Below are positions 29,701 through 37,521 of a stretch of 64,000 nt of DNA, in pieces. The stretch is from Burkholderia sp. NRF60-BP8 (GTDB lineage: Bacteria > Pseudomonadota > Gammaproteobacteria > Burkholderiales > Burkholderiaceae). Within the stretch, counting starts at the first letter, position 1. Every line of letters starts with the position of its first letter. The stretch is from the NCBI RefSeq assembly GCF_001522585.2, contig NZ_CP013373.1:2790001-2854000 (forward strand), given 5' to 3'. The notes beneath the pieces were generated by a model. That model was not told where the DNA came from. It saw nothing but the letters and a program-made list of their open reading frames with translations, and ran no database searches. Both the position numbers and the translations under genes were made by a program.

Positions 29701-29917
29701 CGAGACCGCTCATCTGCTGCTCGATCACCTGCGTCACCGTGTCTTCCACCGTCTTCGCGGAAGCGCCCGGGTAGTTCGCGGTGATCTGGATCGATGGCGG
29801 CGCGATCGTCGGATACTGCGCGATCGGCAGCGTGAAGATCGCCGCAACCCCGGCCAGCATCAGGATGATGGCGATCACCCACGCGAAGATCGGGCGATCG
29901 ATAAAAAACTTTGCCAT
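26717..29917 (-). CDS. bpeB: RND multidrug efflux transporter (BpeB/AcrB-like)
   Basis: A 1066-residue HAE1-family inner-membrane proton/drug antiporter with the standard 12 membrane segments and two large periplasmic loops. It begins [14 protein letters not shown], carries the proton-relay Asp pair in [14 protein letters not shown] near residues 407-408, and the second-half equivalent [15 protein letters not shown]. It captures drugs from the periplasm or inner leaflet and passes them to the outer-membrane channel. Identification as BpeB-type (rather than AmrB or CeoB) rests on gene order in Burkholderia as I recall it. It begins 15 bases after bpeA. Confidence 0.93.
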   Translation of the reverse strand: MAKFFIDRPIFAWVIAIILMLAGVAAIFTLPIAQYPTIAPPSIQITANYPGASAKTVEDTVTQVIEQQMSGLDNFLYMSSTSDDSGNATITLTFAPGTNADIAQVQVQNKLSLATPVLPQVVQQLGLSVTKSSSSFLLVLAFNSEDGSMNKYDLANFVASHVKDPISRLNGVGTVTLFGSQYAMRIWLDPNRLTNYGLTPVDVSSAITAQNVQIAGGQIGGTPAKPGTMLQATITESTLLQTPEQFGNILLKVNQDGSQVRLKDVAQIGLGGENYNFDTKYNGQPTAALGIQLATNANALATAKAVRAKIDELAPFFPHGLVVKYPYDTTPFVKLSIEEVVKTLLEGIVLVFLVMYLFLQNLRATIIPTIAVPVVLLGTFAIMSMVGFSINTLSMFGLVLAIGLLVDDAIVVVENVERVMAEEGLSPKEATRKAMGQITGALVGVALVLSAVFVPVAFSGGSVGAIYRQFSLTIVSAMVLSVLVALILTPALCATILKPIPQGHHEEKKGFFGWFNRTFNNSRDKYHVGVHHVIKRSGRWLIIYLVVIVAVGLLFVRLPKSFLPDEDQGLMFVIVQTPSGSTQETTAKTLANISDYLLKDEKDIVESAFTVNGFSFAGRGQNSGLVFVRLKDYSQRQHANQKVQALIGRMFGRYGSYKDALVIPFNPPSIPELGTAAGFDFELTDNAGLGHDALMAARNQLLGMASKDPTLQGVRPNGLNDTPQYKVDIDREKANALGVTADAIDQTFSIAWASKYVNNFLDTDGRIKKVYVQADAPFRMTPEDMNIWYVRNGSGGMVPFSAFATGHWTYGSPKLERYNGVSAMEIQGQAAPGKSTGQAMAAMETLAKKLPVGIGYSWTGLSFQEIQSGSQAPILYAISILVVFLCLAALYESWSIPFSVIMVVPLGVIGALLAATMRGLENDVFFQVGLLTTVGLSAKNAILIVEFARELQLTEKMGPIEAALEAARLRLRPILMTSLAFILGVMPLAISNGAGSASQHAIGTGVIGGMITATFLAIFMIPMFFVKIRAIFSGEKEDVDEALRLAQEHSHHEEKPGNGDEGNKGQ

Positions 29918-29932
29918 GAAACAGGCTCCCTG

Positions 29933-31207
29933 TTATTGCGCGCTCGAGGCAGCGGCAGCACTCGCCGGCGCGGCGCCCGATGCGGCGGCACCGGAAGCGG
30001 CAGCGGCGCCGGATCCGGCGGCGGCCGGCGCGGCGGGGGCAGCGGCACCCGAGGCGGCATCGGCCGCCGGAGCGAGCTGCGCGGGGACCGTCTTCACGGT
30101 CGCGCCCGGGCGCACCTTGTCGACGCCTTGCACGATCACGTGATCGCCCGCCTGCAGACCGCCTTCGACGATCCAGTTCTGCCCTTGCATGCCGGTGGTC
30201 TTCAACGGACGCGGCTCGACCTTGTTGCTGGCGTTCACCACCATCGCGATCGCCTGGCCCTTCTGGTCGTGCGTGACGCCGATCTGCGGCACCAGGAACG
30301 CGTTCTCGTTCACGCCTTCCTCGATCCGTGCACGCACGAACATCCCCGGCAGCAACACGCGGCCCGGGTTCGGGAAGACCGCGCGGATCGTCACCGAGCC
30401 GGTGGTCTGGTCGACCGTCACGTCCGAGAACTGCAGCTTGCCCGGCTCCGAGTAGGTCTTGCCGTCTTCCAGGATCAGCGACACCTTCGCCGCGCCCGGG
30501 CCGCTCGTCTTCAGACGCCCGCTCTGCACGTCCTGACGCAGCTTCAGCCCCTCGAGGCTCGATTGCGTGAGGTCGACGTACACCGGATCGAGCTGCTGCA
30601 CCGTCGACATCAGCGTCGCCTGGCTCGCCTGCACGTATGCGCCCGGCGTCACCTGCGAGATGCCGACGCGGCCGCTGATCGGCGACACGACATCCGTATA
30701 GCCGAGGTTGATCTGCGCGGTGTCGACCGCCGCCTTGCCGGCCGCGACGTCCGCCGCGGCCTGCCCTTGCGTGGCGACCGCGTTGTCGTAGTCCTGCTTG
30801 CTGACCGCGTTCGCGGCAACCAGCACCTTGTAGCGCGCGACCAGCGCGTTCTGCGTGACGAGGTTCGCCTGCGCCTTCGCCAGTGTCGCCTTCGCACTGT
30901 TCAGCGCGGCGATGTACGGCGCCGGATCGATCTTGTAGAGGCGCTGGCCGGCCTTGACGTCGGTGCCTTCGGTGAATTCACGGCGCAGCACGATGCCGTC
31001 GACCCGCGCACGCACTTGCGCGACGAGGAATGCACTGGTACGGCCCGGCAGGTCGGTGAAGACCGGCACGGCTTGCGGTTGGACGGTGACGACGCCGACT
31101 TCCGGCGTTTGCGGCGGCGGTGCCGATTCTTTTTTCCCGCACGCGGCCAGGAAAACGGCGGCCGTCGCGACAGTGATTAAGCGGTATGGAACCCGTTCGA
31201 CGCGCAT
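29933..31207 (-). CDS. bpeA: RND efflux periplasmic adaptor lipoprotein (BpeA/AcrA-like)
   Basis: A 424-residue membrane-fusion protein linking the RND pump to the outer-membrane channel. It has a lipobox LAAC (Cys23), lipoyl and beta-barrel domains (RARVDGIVLRREFTEG near residue 73; GRVGISQVTPGAYVQ near 190) and a central coiled coil. The last 45 residues or so are almost only Ala, Ser, Pro and Gly, an unusual flexible tail. ATG 31207 has an AGAGG Shine-Dalgarno; the in-frame ATG 24 bases upstream is a less good choice. First gene of the operon, about 240 bases downstream of the AcrR-like operator/promoter. Confidence 0.92.
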   Translation of the reverse strand: MRVERVPYRLITVATAAVFLAACGKKESAPPPQTPEVGVVTVQPQAVPVFTDLPGRTSAFLVAQVRARVDGIVLRREFTEGTDVKAGQRLYKIDPAPYIAALNSAKATLAKAQANLVTQNALVARYKVLVAANAVSKQDYDNAVATQGQAAADVAAGKAAVDTAQINLGYTDVVSPISGRVGISQVTPGAYVQASQATLMSTVQQLDPVYVDLTQSSLEGLKLRQDVQSGRLKTSGPGAAKVSLILEDGKTYSEPGKLQFSDVTVDQTTGSVTIRAVFPNPGRVLLPGMFVRARIEEGVNENAFLVPQIGVTHDQKGQAIAMVVNASNKVEPRPLKTTGMQGQNWIVEGGLQAGDHVIVQGVDKVRPGATVKTVPAQLAPAADAASGAAAPAAPAAAGSGAAAASGAAASGAAPASAAAASSAQ

Positions 31208-31444
31208 GGAGCGACCTCTGTGTATAACCAATGGAATAAGTGACGCGCCCGCCAGGAGCGCAACACGGATGCGCCTCGCGGCGCAGATCGAACACCTGAA
31301 TTACTGGACTGCTAGATACAGCACGTCGGCACGAGACCTCCGTGCCGACGGGGATGCCGCGAACTGCGGACTGATACTAGGGCGGGAATCAGCAGAGTGG
31401 GATATTAACTGATTGCCACTTGGGTCATTCGATCGTAGGGTGGT

Positions 31445-31474
31445 ATTGTATATACATTCACGAATGTATGTAAA
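31445..31474 (-). promoter_or_regulatory. bpeAB-oprB promoter with AcrR-like operator in the spacer
   Basis: On the minus strand, TTTACA (31474-31469) and TACAAT (31450-31445) are 18 bases apart. The spacer contains a perfect 7-bp inverted repeat TACATTC-AC-GAATGTA (31453-31468), extended by TATA/TATG flanks. The site is almost the same as the E. coli AcrR operator as I remember it. Binding of the divergent TetR protein would occlude the promoter. The region between this site and bpeA gives a leader of about 230 bases. Confidence 0.72.
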
Positions 31475-31607
31475 AAGCCCGTTTGTACTCCGCCGGCTGC
31501 CCCGTCTTACAGATTGTTACCAGCAGCAAGCATAGCCGGTCTGCATGACGGCGACGAGGGGTTGCGGACCCTATATTCACCGACGATCGATCCAATCAGG
31601 CCTGCAC

Positions 31608-32249
31608 ATGGTCAGACGTACCAAGGAGGAGGCGCTCGAGACGCGCAATCGCATTCTCGACGCCGCCGAACACGTGTTCTTCGAGAAAGGCGTATCGCAT
31701 ACGTCGCTCGCGGACATCGCCCAGCACGCCGGCGTGACGCGCGGCGCGATCTACTGGCATTTCGCGAACAAGAGCGAACTGTTCGATGCGATGTTCGACC
31801 GCGTGCTCCTGCCGATCGACGAACTGAAGCGGATACCGCTCGACGCGCCGGGCGGCAATCCGCTCGACAAGGTGCGCCAGATCCTGATCTGGTGCCTGCT
31901 CGGCGTGCAGCGCGACCCGCAGCTGCGGCGCGTGTTCAGCATCCTGTTCATGAAGTGCGAGTACGTCGCGGACATGGAGCCGCTGCTGCAACGCAACCGC
32001 GCGGGGATGAGCGAGGCGCTGCACATGATCGACGCCGATCTCGCGGTGGCCGTGGAGCGCAAGCTGCTGCCGGAGCGGCTCGATACGTGGCGCGCGGCGC
32101 TGATGCTGCACACGCTCGTCAGCGGGTTCGTGCGCGACATGCTGATGCTGCCCGACGAAATCGACGCCGAGCAGCATGCGGAAAAGCTCGTCGACGGCTG
32201 CTTCGACATGCTGCGCTACAGCCCGGCGATGCTGAAGGACCGCGACTGA
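31608..32249 (+). CDS. bpeR: TetR-family repressor of the efflux operon (BpeR/AcrR-like)
   Basis: A 213-residue TetR/AcrR repressor. The N-terminal helix-turn-helix reads TSLADIAQHAGVTRGAIYWH (about residues 33-52) followed by FANKSELFDAM, almost diagnostic of AcrR-type efflux regulators. The C-terminal ligand-binding domain contains CLLGVQRDPQLRRVF, also AcrR-like. It is divergent from bpeAB-oprB and a matching operator lies in the shared 400-base gap. The ATG at 31608 starts the conserved VRRTKEEA segment; the upstream in-frame ATG would add 21 non-conserved residues. Ligands that relieve repression are not visible. Confidence 0.92.
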   Translation: MVRRTKEEALETRNRILDAAEHVFFEKGVSHTSLADIAQHAGVTRGAIYWHFANKSELFDAMFDRVLLPIDELKRIPLDAPGGNPLDKVRQILIWCLLGVQRDPQLRRVFSILFMKCEYVADMEPLLQRNRAGMSEALHMIDADLAVAVERKLLPERLDTWRAALMLHTLVSGFVRDMLMLPDEIDAEQHAEKLVDGCFDMLRYSPAMLKDRD

Positions 32250-32284
32250 CCGTGGCGTAGGGCGCGCCCCGTCGCCGTGCCGGG

Positions 32285-32950
32285 TCAGGCCGCCTTCGCG
32301 CGATGCGCGCGAGCCCGCCGGTTCGACGCGGCCACCGAATCGCGCGCCGGCATCGGCGCGCCGGCCAGCCCCGCGATCCACGCGTCGGTCGACATCACGG
32401 CCGCGAAATTCGACTGGAACACCACCGCGTATGCGCGGTGAATCTCCTCGGCGCTCGCCGCGCCCGCTTCGTTCTCGTAAGGCAGCGCGCCCGTCGCATC
32501 GTCCAGGTACTCGACCTTCAGCCCCGCATGCGCCGCGTGATAGACCGTCGACGCATTGCAGTTGTGCGTCATGTAGCCGGCCACCGCGAGCGTGTCGATG
32601 CCGTGCGCGTCGAGCCACGCGGCGAGATCGGTGCCGGCGAACGAGCTGGCCTGCGCCTTCTCGATCCGATGCGCGTACGGCCGGCTGGCGACCACCGCGT
32701 GCAGCGCGACGCCGTCGGTGCCGGGCGCGAAGATCGGCGCGCCGGCCGGCGCGACGTGCTGAACCACGATCACCGGCACGCCGGCCGCGTGCGCGGCGTC
32801 GATCGCGCGGCCGATGTTCGCGAGCGACACGTCGAGCGGCGGATATTCGATCGGCAGGTTGCCCGTCACGTATTCGTTCTGCACGTCGATCACGATCAGT
32901 GCGCGGCGGAAAGCGGGACGGGAAGCGGAATGCGGGACGGCGTTCGACAT
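32285..32950 (-). CDS. Isochorismatase-family cysteine hydrolase
   Basis: A 221-residue cysteine hydrolase of the isochorismatase superfamily (nicotinamidase, ureidoacrylate amidohydrolase and relatives). The Asp-Lys-Cys triad is visible: Asp in VIDVQNEY near residue 23, Lys in IEKAQASSF near 98 and Cys in GYMTHNCNAST near 131. It has no signal peptide. It is transcribed divergently from a GlxA-type AraC regulator across 150 bases containing a strong inverted repeat, a pairing often seen for amidases controlled by such regulators. The true substrate is unknown. Confidence 0.88.
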   Translation of the reverse strand: MSNAVPHSASRPAFRRALIVIDVQNEYVTGNLPIEYPPLDVSLANIGRAIDAAHAAGVPVIVVQHVAPAGAPIFAPGTDGVALHAVVASRPYAHRIEKAQASSFAGTDLAAWLDAHGIDTLAVAGYMTHNCNASTVYHAAHAGLKVEYLDDATGALPYENEAGAASAEEIHRAYAVVFQSNFAAVMSTDAWIAGLAGAPMPARDSVAASNRRARAHRAKAA

Positions 32951-33046
32951 GGCGGGCTCCTGATCGGCGGCGCTGCCCCGCCCCGGAGCGGGGCGGCCAG
33001 CAGTGCGATGCGACGCATTGTCGGGCCGCGTGGCGGGCGCCGATAG

Positions 33047-33081
33047 TGGCCCGATAGCCATTCTTCGATAAAATCGGGCCA
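33047..33081. promoter_or_regulatory. Candidate operator for the GlxA-type regulator
   Basis: TGGCCCGAT (33047-33055) and ATCGGGCCA (33073-33081) are a perfect 9-bp inverted repeat with a 17-base spacer. The right arm overlaps TAAAAT (33069-33074), a possible -10 box of the regulator gene at 33101. The site is in the divergent gap to the cysteine hydrolase. Confidence 0.55.
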
Positions 33082-33100
33082 TCGCTTTTCCGGAGCCGCC

Positions 33101-34102
33101 ATGCTCGCCGCCGCGTCGCCCGCCCCATCCGTTCCGACCGTCGTCGCCGTGATCGCGTACGACGGCATCAGCCCGTTCCACCTGTCGGTGCCGTCGGTCG
33201 TGTTCGGCAAGGAGCGCGACGCGGACGCGTCGCCCGCGTTCGCGTTCCGCGTCTGCTCGGCCGAGCGCGGCCCGCTCGCGACGACGGGCGGCTTCACGAT
33301 CGCCGCGCCGTACGGGCTCGATGCGCTCGACGATGCGGACATCGTCATCGTGCCCTCCTGGCGCGACCCCGACGAAGCGCCGCCCGACGCGCTGCTCGAT
33401 GCCGTGCGCGCGGTCGCCGCGCGCGGCGCCGAACTCGTCGGCCTGTGTCTCGGCGCTTACGTGCTCGCCGCGGCCGGCCTGCTCGACGGCCGCCCGGCCA
33501 CCACGCACTGGGCGTGGGCCGACGATTTCGCCCGGCGCTTTCCGCGCGTGAAACTCGATCCCGACGTGCTGTACGTGGACGACGGCAACCTGACGACGTC
33601 GGCCGGCACCGCCGCGGGGCTCGACTGCTGCCTGCACGTCGTGCGGCGGCGTTTCGGCTCGGACGCCGCGAACCGGATCGCGCGCCGCCTCGTGATCCCG
33701 CCGCACCGGCAGGGCGGCCAGGCCCAGTACGTGCCGCAGCCGGTCGCCGCACATCCGCGCGATGCGCGGCTCGCGGGCCTGCTCGACTGGGTGCGCGCCC
33801 ATCTCGACGCCGCGCACAGCGTCGATTCGCTCGCCGAGCGCGTGCTGATGAGCCGGCGCACGTTCACGCGCCACTTCCGCCAGGCGACGGGCACGACCGT
33901 CACCGCGTGGCTGCAGGCCGAGCGGCTCGCGCGCGCGCGGCATCTGCTCGAAACCACCGGACAATCGATCGACGCGATCGCGCAGGCGGCCGGCTACGGC
34001 TCGAGCGTGTCGCTGCGCCAGCATTTCGCGGGCGCGCTCGGCACGTCGCCGTCTGCGTATCGAAGGGAATTTCGCGGCGCCGGAGCCGGCGCCGGACGGT
34101 GA
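33101..34102 (+). CDS. GlxA-family transcriptional regulator (DJ-1/PfpI domain + AraC helix-turn-helix)
   Basis: A 333-residue regulator with an N-terminal DJ-1/PfpI-like domain (residues about 15-185, nucleophile-elbow Cys in GLCLGAYVLAAAG near residue 113) and a C-terminal AraC-type double helix-turn-helix. The latter reads SLAERVLMSRRTFTRHFR near residue 245 and IDAIAQAAGYGSSVSLRQHF near 291. The DJ-1 part serves as a sensor in this family (GlxA, FtrA, CdhR). It is divergent from the cysteine hydrolase and probably controls it. No enzyme activity is implied. Confidence 0.9.
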   Translation: MLAAASPAPSVPTVVAVIAYDGISPFHLSVPSVVFGKERDADASPAFAFRVCSAERGPLATTGGFTIAAPYGLDALDDADIVIVPSWRDPDEAPPDALLDAVRAVAARGAELVGLCLGAYVLAAAGLLDGRPATTHWAWADDFARRFPRVKLDPDVLYVDDGNLTTSAGTAAGLDCCLHVVRRRFGSDAANRIARRLVIPPHRQGGQAQYVPQPVAAHPRDARLAGLLDWVRAHLDAAHSVDSLAERVLMSRRTFTRHFRQATGTTVTAWLQAERLARARHLLETTGQSIDAIAQAAGYGSSVSLRQHFAGALGTSPSAYRREFRGAGAGAGR

Positions 34103-34153
34103 CGCCCGCCGCGCGGGCGGCGGGCAGGCCGCGACGCGGCGCCGGGCGGCCGG

Positions 34154-34861
34154 TCAGCCGCCGTTGAACCAGCGTGCCGCGTAAAGCAGCAGCGCGACGA
34201 ACACGATCATCGCCGCCCAGGCCCACACGGGTATCGTGCCGGAATCGCGATGCCGGAGCGCGCTCGCCGCCCGCCCGCTCAGCGCGCCGCCGAGATGCGG
34301 CGGCAGCGCACGCTTCGTCGCGGCCACCAGCGATGCCGGCCGCAGAAATACGTGCTGGCGTCGCTGCGCGGATGAGTTCGCGCGATTCGGCGCGAGGCCG
34401 TGCTTCGCCTGCACGACCGCCCCGAACTCGCGGAAGAACGTGTCGGTCCATTCGCGCAGCGCATTGTCGATCTGCCGCCCCGGCAGTTCGGCGAGCGGCC
34501 CGCTCGCCGTCGCCCAGACCACGTACTCGATTCGCGTGGCGCTCGCATCGTCATCCGGCATCAGTGCGAGTTCGACCTGGCCGCGCAGTGCGCCGAGGCC
34601 GTCGGCCCGCGCCTTGAAGTTGAGCACGCGGCGCGGCCGCCCTTCCGCGTCGCCCTGCTCGGCGGCCGCATGCGCGCGCACGTCGTAGCGGGCGCGCAGC
34701 GGACCGAGCGGCACCGTGATCGTCAGCGCGAACTCGCCGTGCGCGAGTTTCACGAACGATTCGCAATGATCGAAGCTCGCCCGCAACAGCGCGAGATCCT
34801 CCAGCGCATCCCGCACGACAGGCGGCGCGAGCGGTACGCGTAACGTGTCGTTCAGTTCCAT
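34154..34861 (-). CDS. SRPBCC/CoxG-like domain protein with C-terminal membrane anchor
   Basis: A 235-residue protein. Residues 1-150 look like a START/SRPBCC (CoxG-type) hydrophobic-ligand fold, with MELNDTLRVPLAPPVVRDAL at the start and PGRQIDNALREWTDTFF near 133. The last 27 residues contain one hydrophobic segment, VWAWAAMIVFVALLLYAA, a probable tail anchor. CoxG homologues with this layout occur in CO-dehydrogenase loci, but no such genes are here, so the role is open. It is 28 bases after the DUF427 gene and likely co-transcribed with it. Confidence 0.75.
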   Translation of the reverse strand: MELNDTLRVPLAPPVVRDALEDLALLRASFDHCESFVKLAHGEFALTITVPLGPLRARYDVRAHAAAEQGDAEGRPRRVLNFKARADGLGALRGQVELALMPDDDASATRIEYVVWATASGPLAELPGRQIDNALREWTDTFFREFGAVVQAKHGLAPNRANSSAQRRQHVFLRPASLVAATKRALPPHLGGALSGRAASALRHRDSGTIPVWAWAAMIVFVALLLYAARWFNGG

Positions 34862-34889
34862 GACGCCTCCCCGATGAACGCACGCCGCA

Positions 34890-35249
34890 TCAGGACGTCT
34901 CGACGAGACTGTCGACCCGTGCGACATCGAAGGCGACGTAGTGCGCCAGCACGGCCGCCGCCTCGTTCGGTTCTTCGTAACTCCATGCGGCGTTCTCGAT
35001 CACGCCGTCTTCCGTCTGCAAGTCGAAATGCACGGCCTGCCCCCTGAACGGGCAGGCCGACGTGACGCCCGATTTCACGAGCCGGCGCATGTTGACGTCG
35101 CTGCGCGGCAGGTAATGGATGTCCGGGAGCCCCGCTTCACGCACGGTCAGCGCGCCGTGCGAATCGGCATAGGTGATGCCGCGATGAATCACGCGCACGC
35201 GATGGCGGTTCGGCACGATTTCGAGTCGAGGGTCGGCTGCATCGGACAT
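34890..35249 (-). CDS. DUF427 domain protein
   Basis: A 119-residue protein with the complete DUF427 pattern: RVIHRGITYADSHGALTVRE near the N-terminus, YLPRSDVNMRRL in the middle and CPFRGQAVHFDL plus AAWSYEEPNEAA at the C-terminal half. The family is a small beta-barrel-like fold of unknown biochemical role. The ATG at 35249 gives the standard length. It follows a terminator, so it begins a new transcript that probably includes the SRPBCC gene. Confidence 0.88.
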   Translation of the reverse strand: MSDAADPRLEIVPNRHRVRVIHRGITYADSHGALTVREAGLPDIHYLPRSDVNMRRLVKSGVTSACPFRGQAVHFDLQTEDGVIENAAWSYEEPNEAAAVLAHYVAFDVARVDSLVETS

Positions 35250-35292
35250 CGTTTCTCCTTCGGGCGGCCGCCAGGCCGGGGCAGGAAACGAA

Positions 35293-35328
35293 AAAGCCAC
35301 GGCACGCATGCCGTGGCTTTCATTATGG
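35293..35328 (-). terminator. Terminator of the 35379-35807 gene
   Basis: A 12-bp perfect stem, AAAGCCACGGCA (35293-35304) with TGCCGTGGCTTT (35309-35320), has a CGCA loop. On the minus strand it continues into TTTTTCGTTT (35292 downward). It closes the transcript entering from the mucD side and isolates the DUF427 gene. Confidence 0.82.
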
Positions 35329-35378
35329 GCGAAACTTCGTCCGAGTGCGCGCCCGGGCCCCGGGCCGCGCGCGGCGGG

Positions 35379-35807
35379 CTACTGCGCACTCCACTGGAAC
35401 GCGGCTTTCGCGCCGCCCTTCGCGCCGACCGTGACGGCGCGCGATTCGTCGCTGCCCTGGTACGACGCATGCACCGTATAGCGCCCCGGCGGCAGCTTCA
35501 CCAGCATGTACGGCCCGCGCGCGTCGGTCGCCAGCACCTCGGTGCCCTTGCCGTCGACGATCCGCACATGGACGTCGGCCAGGAATTCGCCGCCCTTGCC
35601 GGTGAAGCGCAGCGCCAGCGGCCACGACGCCTCGTTACGCTGGAATGCCGTCGACTGGTCCTTGCCGATACCGCCCGACACGTAGCTGACATCGCCTTGC
35701 TGGCTCGCGGCGGGCAGACCGTCCGACTGCGCGTACGCGCCGGTCGCGAGGCCGGCGGTCAGCGCCGCGGCGACGGCAAATCGGGACACGTTGCGTAGAT
35801 ATTGCAT
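35379..35807 (-). CDS. Secreted carboxypeptidase-regulatory-like beta-sandwich protein
   Basis: A 142-residue exported protein with a signal peptide cut near residue 27 (TGAYAQSDG). The mature part resembles a carboxypeptidase-regulatory/SpaA-like beta-sandwich: DVHVRIVDGKGTEVLATDAR, then GPYMLVKLPPGRYTVHASY. No catalytic residues are apparent. It lies about 100 bases after mucD on the same strand and may be part of the same envelope-stress output, but a stem-loop separates them. Function unknown. Confidence 0.75.
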   Translation of the reverse strand: MQYLRNVSRFAVAAALTAGLATGAYAQSDGLPAASQQGDVSYVSGGIGKDQSTAFQRNEASWPLALRFTGKGGEFLADVHVRIVDGKGTEVLATDARGPYMLVKLPPGRYTVHASYQGSDESRAVTVGAKGGAKAAFQWSAQ

Positions 35808-35880
35808 GGCTCTCTCCTTGGGGTCGGAACACATACGGGCGCAGCGTCACGCGGTCGCACGGCGACGGCGCCCGCCGCGG

Positions 35881-35910
35881 CCGGCCACACCGGCCGTCGG
35901 CCGTGGCCGG
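35881..35910 (-). other. Stem-loop directly after mucD
   Basis: CCGGCCAC (35881-35888) and GTGGCCGG (35903-35910) form a perfect 8-bp stem touching the mucD stop; the loop can form an inner stem. It lacks a T tract, so it could be an mRNA 3' stabiliser or weak terminator. Confidence 0.4.
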
Positions 35911-37395
35911 TCAGCTCAGGTCGACCGGCACGAAGATCTGTGCATTATCGCGCTGGATCAGCAGAGCAAGACTGTTGCCCGCGCCCTTCACCGCGTCGCG
36001 CAACTGCTCGGGGCTCGTGACCGGGCGGCCGTTGACCGCGAGGATCACGTCGCCCGGCTGGATGCCCGCGTTGGCGGCCGGCCCGCCGGCCTGCTGCACG
36101 ATCAGCCCGTGCGACAGGTTGCTGGCGCTGCGCTCCTGCGGCGACAGCGGACGCACCGCGACACCCAGGCGGCCCTGTTCGACCGGCCCGCCGTCGTTCG
36201 ACGCGAGCTTCGCATCGGACATCGCGCCGAGCGTCACGCTGATCGACTTCTTCGACTTGTCGCGCCAGATCTGCAGGTCGGCCTTCGAACCCGGCTTCAG
36301 GTTCGCGATCTGCGCGGGCAGCGACGTCGAATCGGCGACCGGCGAACCGTTGACCGACAGAATCACGTCGCCCGGTTGCAGGCCGGCCTTCGCCGCCGGA
36401 CCGTTGGCGTCGACCGAGCTGACGAGCGCGCCGTCCGGCTTCTGCAGTCCGAACGAACTCGCGAGCGTCTGGTTCAGCCCCTGCACGGCGACGCCGAGGC
36501 GGCCGCGGCTCACGTGGCCCGTCTTCACGAGCTCGTCCTTCACCTTGATCGCCTCGTTGATCGGGATCGCGAACGACAGGCCCTGGAAGCCGCCCGTCTG
36601 CGAGTAGATCATCGAGTTGATGCCGATCACCTCGCCCTGCAGGTTGAACAACGGGCCGCCGGAGTTGCCGGGGTTCACCGGCACGTCGGTCTGAATGAAC
36701 GGCGTGTAGTTCTCGTCCGGCAGCGCACGCGACTTCGCGCTGATGATGCCCGACGTGACCGTGTTGTCGAAGCCGTACGGCGAGCCGATCGCGACGACCC
36801 ACTGGCCAACCTTGCTCTGCGCCGGGTCGCCGATCTTCACGGTCGGCAGGCCGCTCGCGTCGATTTTCAGCACGGCGACGTCGGACTGCTTGTCGGAGCC
36901 GACGACCTTCGCCTTGTATTCGCGCTTGTCGGTCAGCTTGACCGTGACGACGTTCGCGCCGTCGATCACGTGTGCATTGGTGAGAATGTATCCGTCGGAA
37001 CTGACGATGAAGCCCGACCCGAGACTCGCGCTCGGCTGGTCGTCCGGCTGCGCGTCGCCGCCCATGCCCGGCACCTGGCCGTAGAAGTGCTTGAAGAACT
37101 GGTAGAACGGGTCGCTCGGATCGATCGGCAGTTGCGGTTGCGGCGCGCGCCGCGACACCTGCTTCACGACATGCTTCGCGCTGATGTTCACGACCGCCGG
37201 GCCGTAGGTCTCGACGAGCCCGGAGAAATCGGGAATGCCGGTCTTGGCCGCGGCTTCGGCCGGCATCAATGCGGCCGCCTGCGCGGGCGTGATGATCTGC
37301 GGATCGGCGCGGCGGGTGCCGGCGAAATAGCCGGCCGACAGGGCAGCCGCCACGGCGACCGCGACGGTGCCGCGCGCAAGGAATCGGGTGTTCAT
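35911..37395 (-). CDS. mucD: Do-family periplasmic serine protease (DegP/MucD)
   Basis: A 494-residue HtrA-type protease/chaperone for misfolded envelope proteins. The N-terminal hydrophobic segment (residues 9-27) exports or anchors it. The trypsin-like triad is His142 (LTNAHVID), Asp172 (SDVAVLKID) and Ser245 (NPGNSGGPL), followed by two PDZ domains (about 280-370 and 395-490). Gene order RR-kinase-mucD on one strand suggests control by that two-component system. A four-copy CTTAA array 44 bases upstream of the start supports this. GAGGAGG precedes the ATG. Confidence 0.95.
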   Translation of the reverse strand: MNTRFLARGTVAVAVAAALSAGYFAGTRRADPQIITPAQAAALMPAEAAAKTGIPDFSGLVETYGPAVVNISAKHVVKQVSRRAPQPQLPIDPSDPFYQFFKHFYGQVPGMGGDAQPDDQPSASLGSGFIVSSDGYILTNAHVIDGANVVTVKLTDKREYKAKVVGSDKQSDVAVLKIDASGLPTVKIGDPAQSKVGQWVVAIGSPYGFDNTVTSGIISAKSRALPDENYTPFIQTDVPVNPGNSGGPLFNLQGEVIGINSMIYSQTGGFQGLSFAIPINEAIKVKDELVKTGHVSRGRLGVAVQGLNQTLASSFGLQKPDGALVSSVDANGPAAKAGLQPGDVILSVNGSPVADSTSLPAQIANLKPGSKADLQIWRDKSKKSISVTLGAMSDAKLASNDGGPVEQGRLGVAVRPLSPQERSASNLSHGLIVQQAGGPAANAGIQPGDVILAVNGRPVTSPEQLRDAVKGAGNSLALLIQRDNAQIFVPVDLS

Positions 37396-37438
37396 CGTAG
37401 GACCTCCTCTTTGTTAGGACGCAGCGTAACGACCCTGA

Positions 37439-37475
37439 CTTAAAGGAGGCTTAATCAGCCTTAAGCGGGGCTTAA
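37439..37475. promoter_or_regulatory. Four-copy CTTAA direct-repeat array upstream of mucD
   Basis: CTTAA occurs at 37439-37443, 37450-37454, 37460-37464 and 37471-37475, at steps of 11, 10 and 11 bases, close to one DNA turn each. CTTAA half-sites in tandem are the hallmark of PmrA/QseB/OmpR-type response regulators. The array lies between the sensor kinase stop and mucD, so the regulator encoded two genes upstream is the likely ligand. It marks a separate mucD promoter. Confidence 0.7.
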
Positions 37476-37521
37476 GCGGCTGCCGGCACCCGGCCCGCGC
37501 CGCCCTCGCCGGACGCCCCCT

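Noticed and set aside
26690-31180. A 1496-codon plus-strand open frame opposite bpeB and bpeA
   Set aside because: Its product is Arg/His/Asp-rich with no domains and mirrors the codon pattern of the opposite-strand efflux genes; it is a GC-driven shadow.
32250-32284. A terminator between the TetR gene and the convergent cysteine hydrolase
   Set aside because: Only 35 GC-rich bases with no stem followed by T residues.
34104-34118. GCCCGC/GCGGGC hairpin after the GlxA-type gene as a terminator
   Set aside because: The stem is short, the loop is three bases and there is no T tract on either strand.
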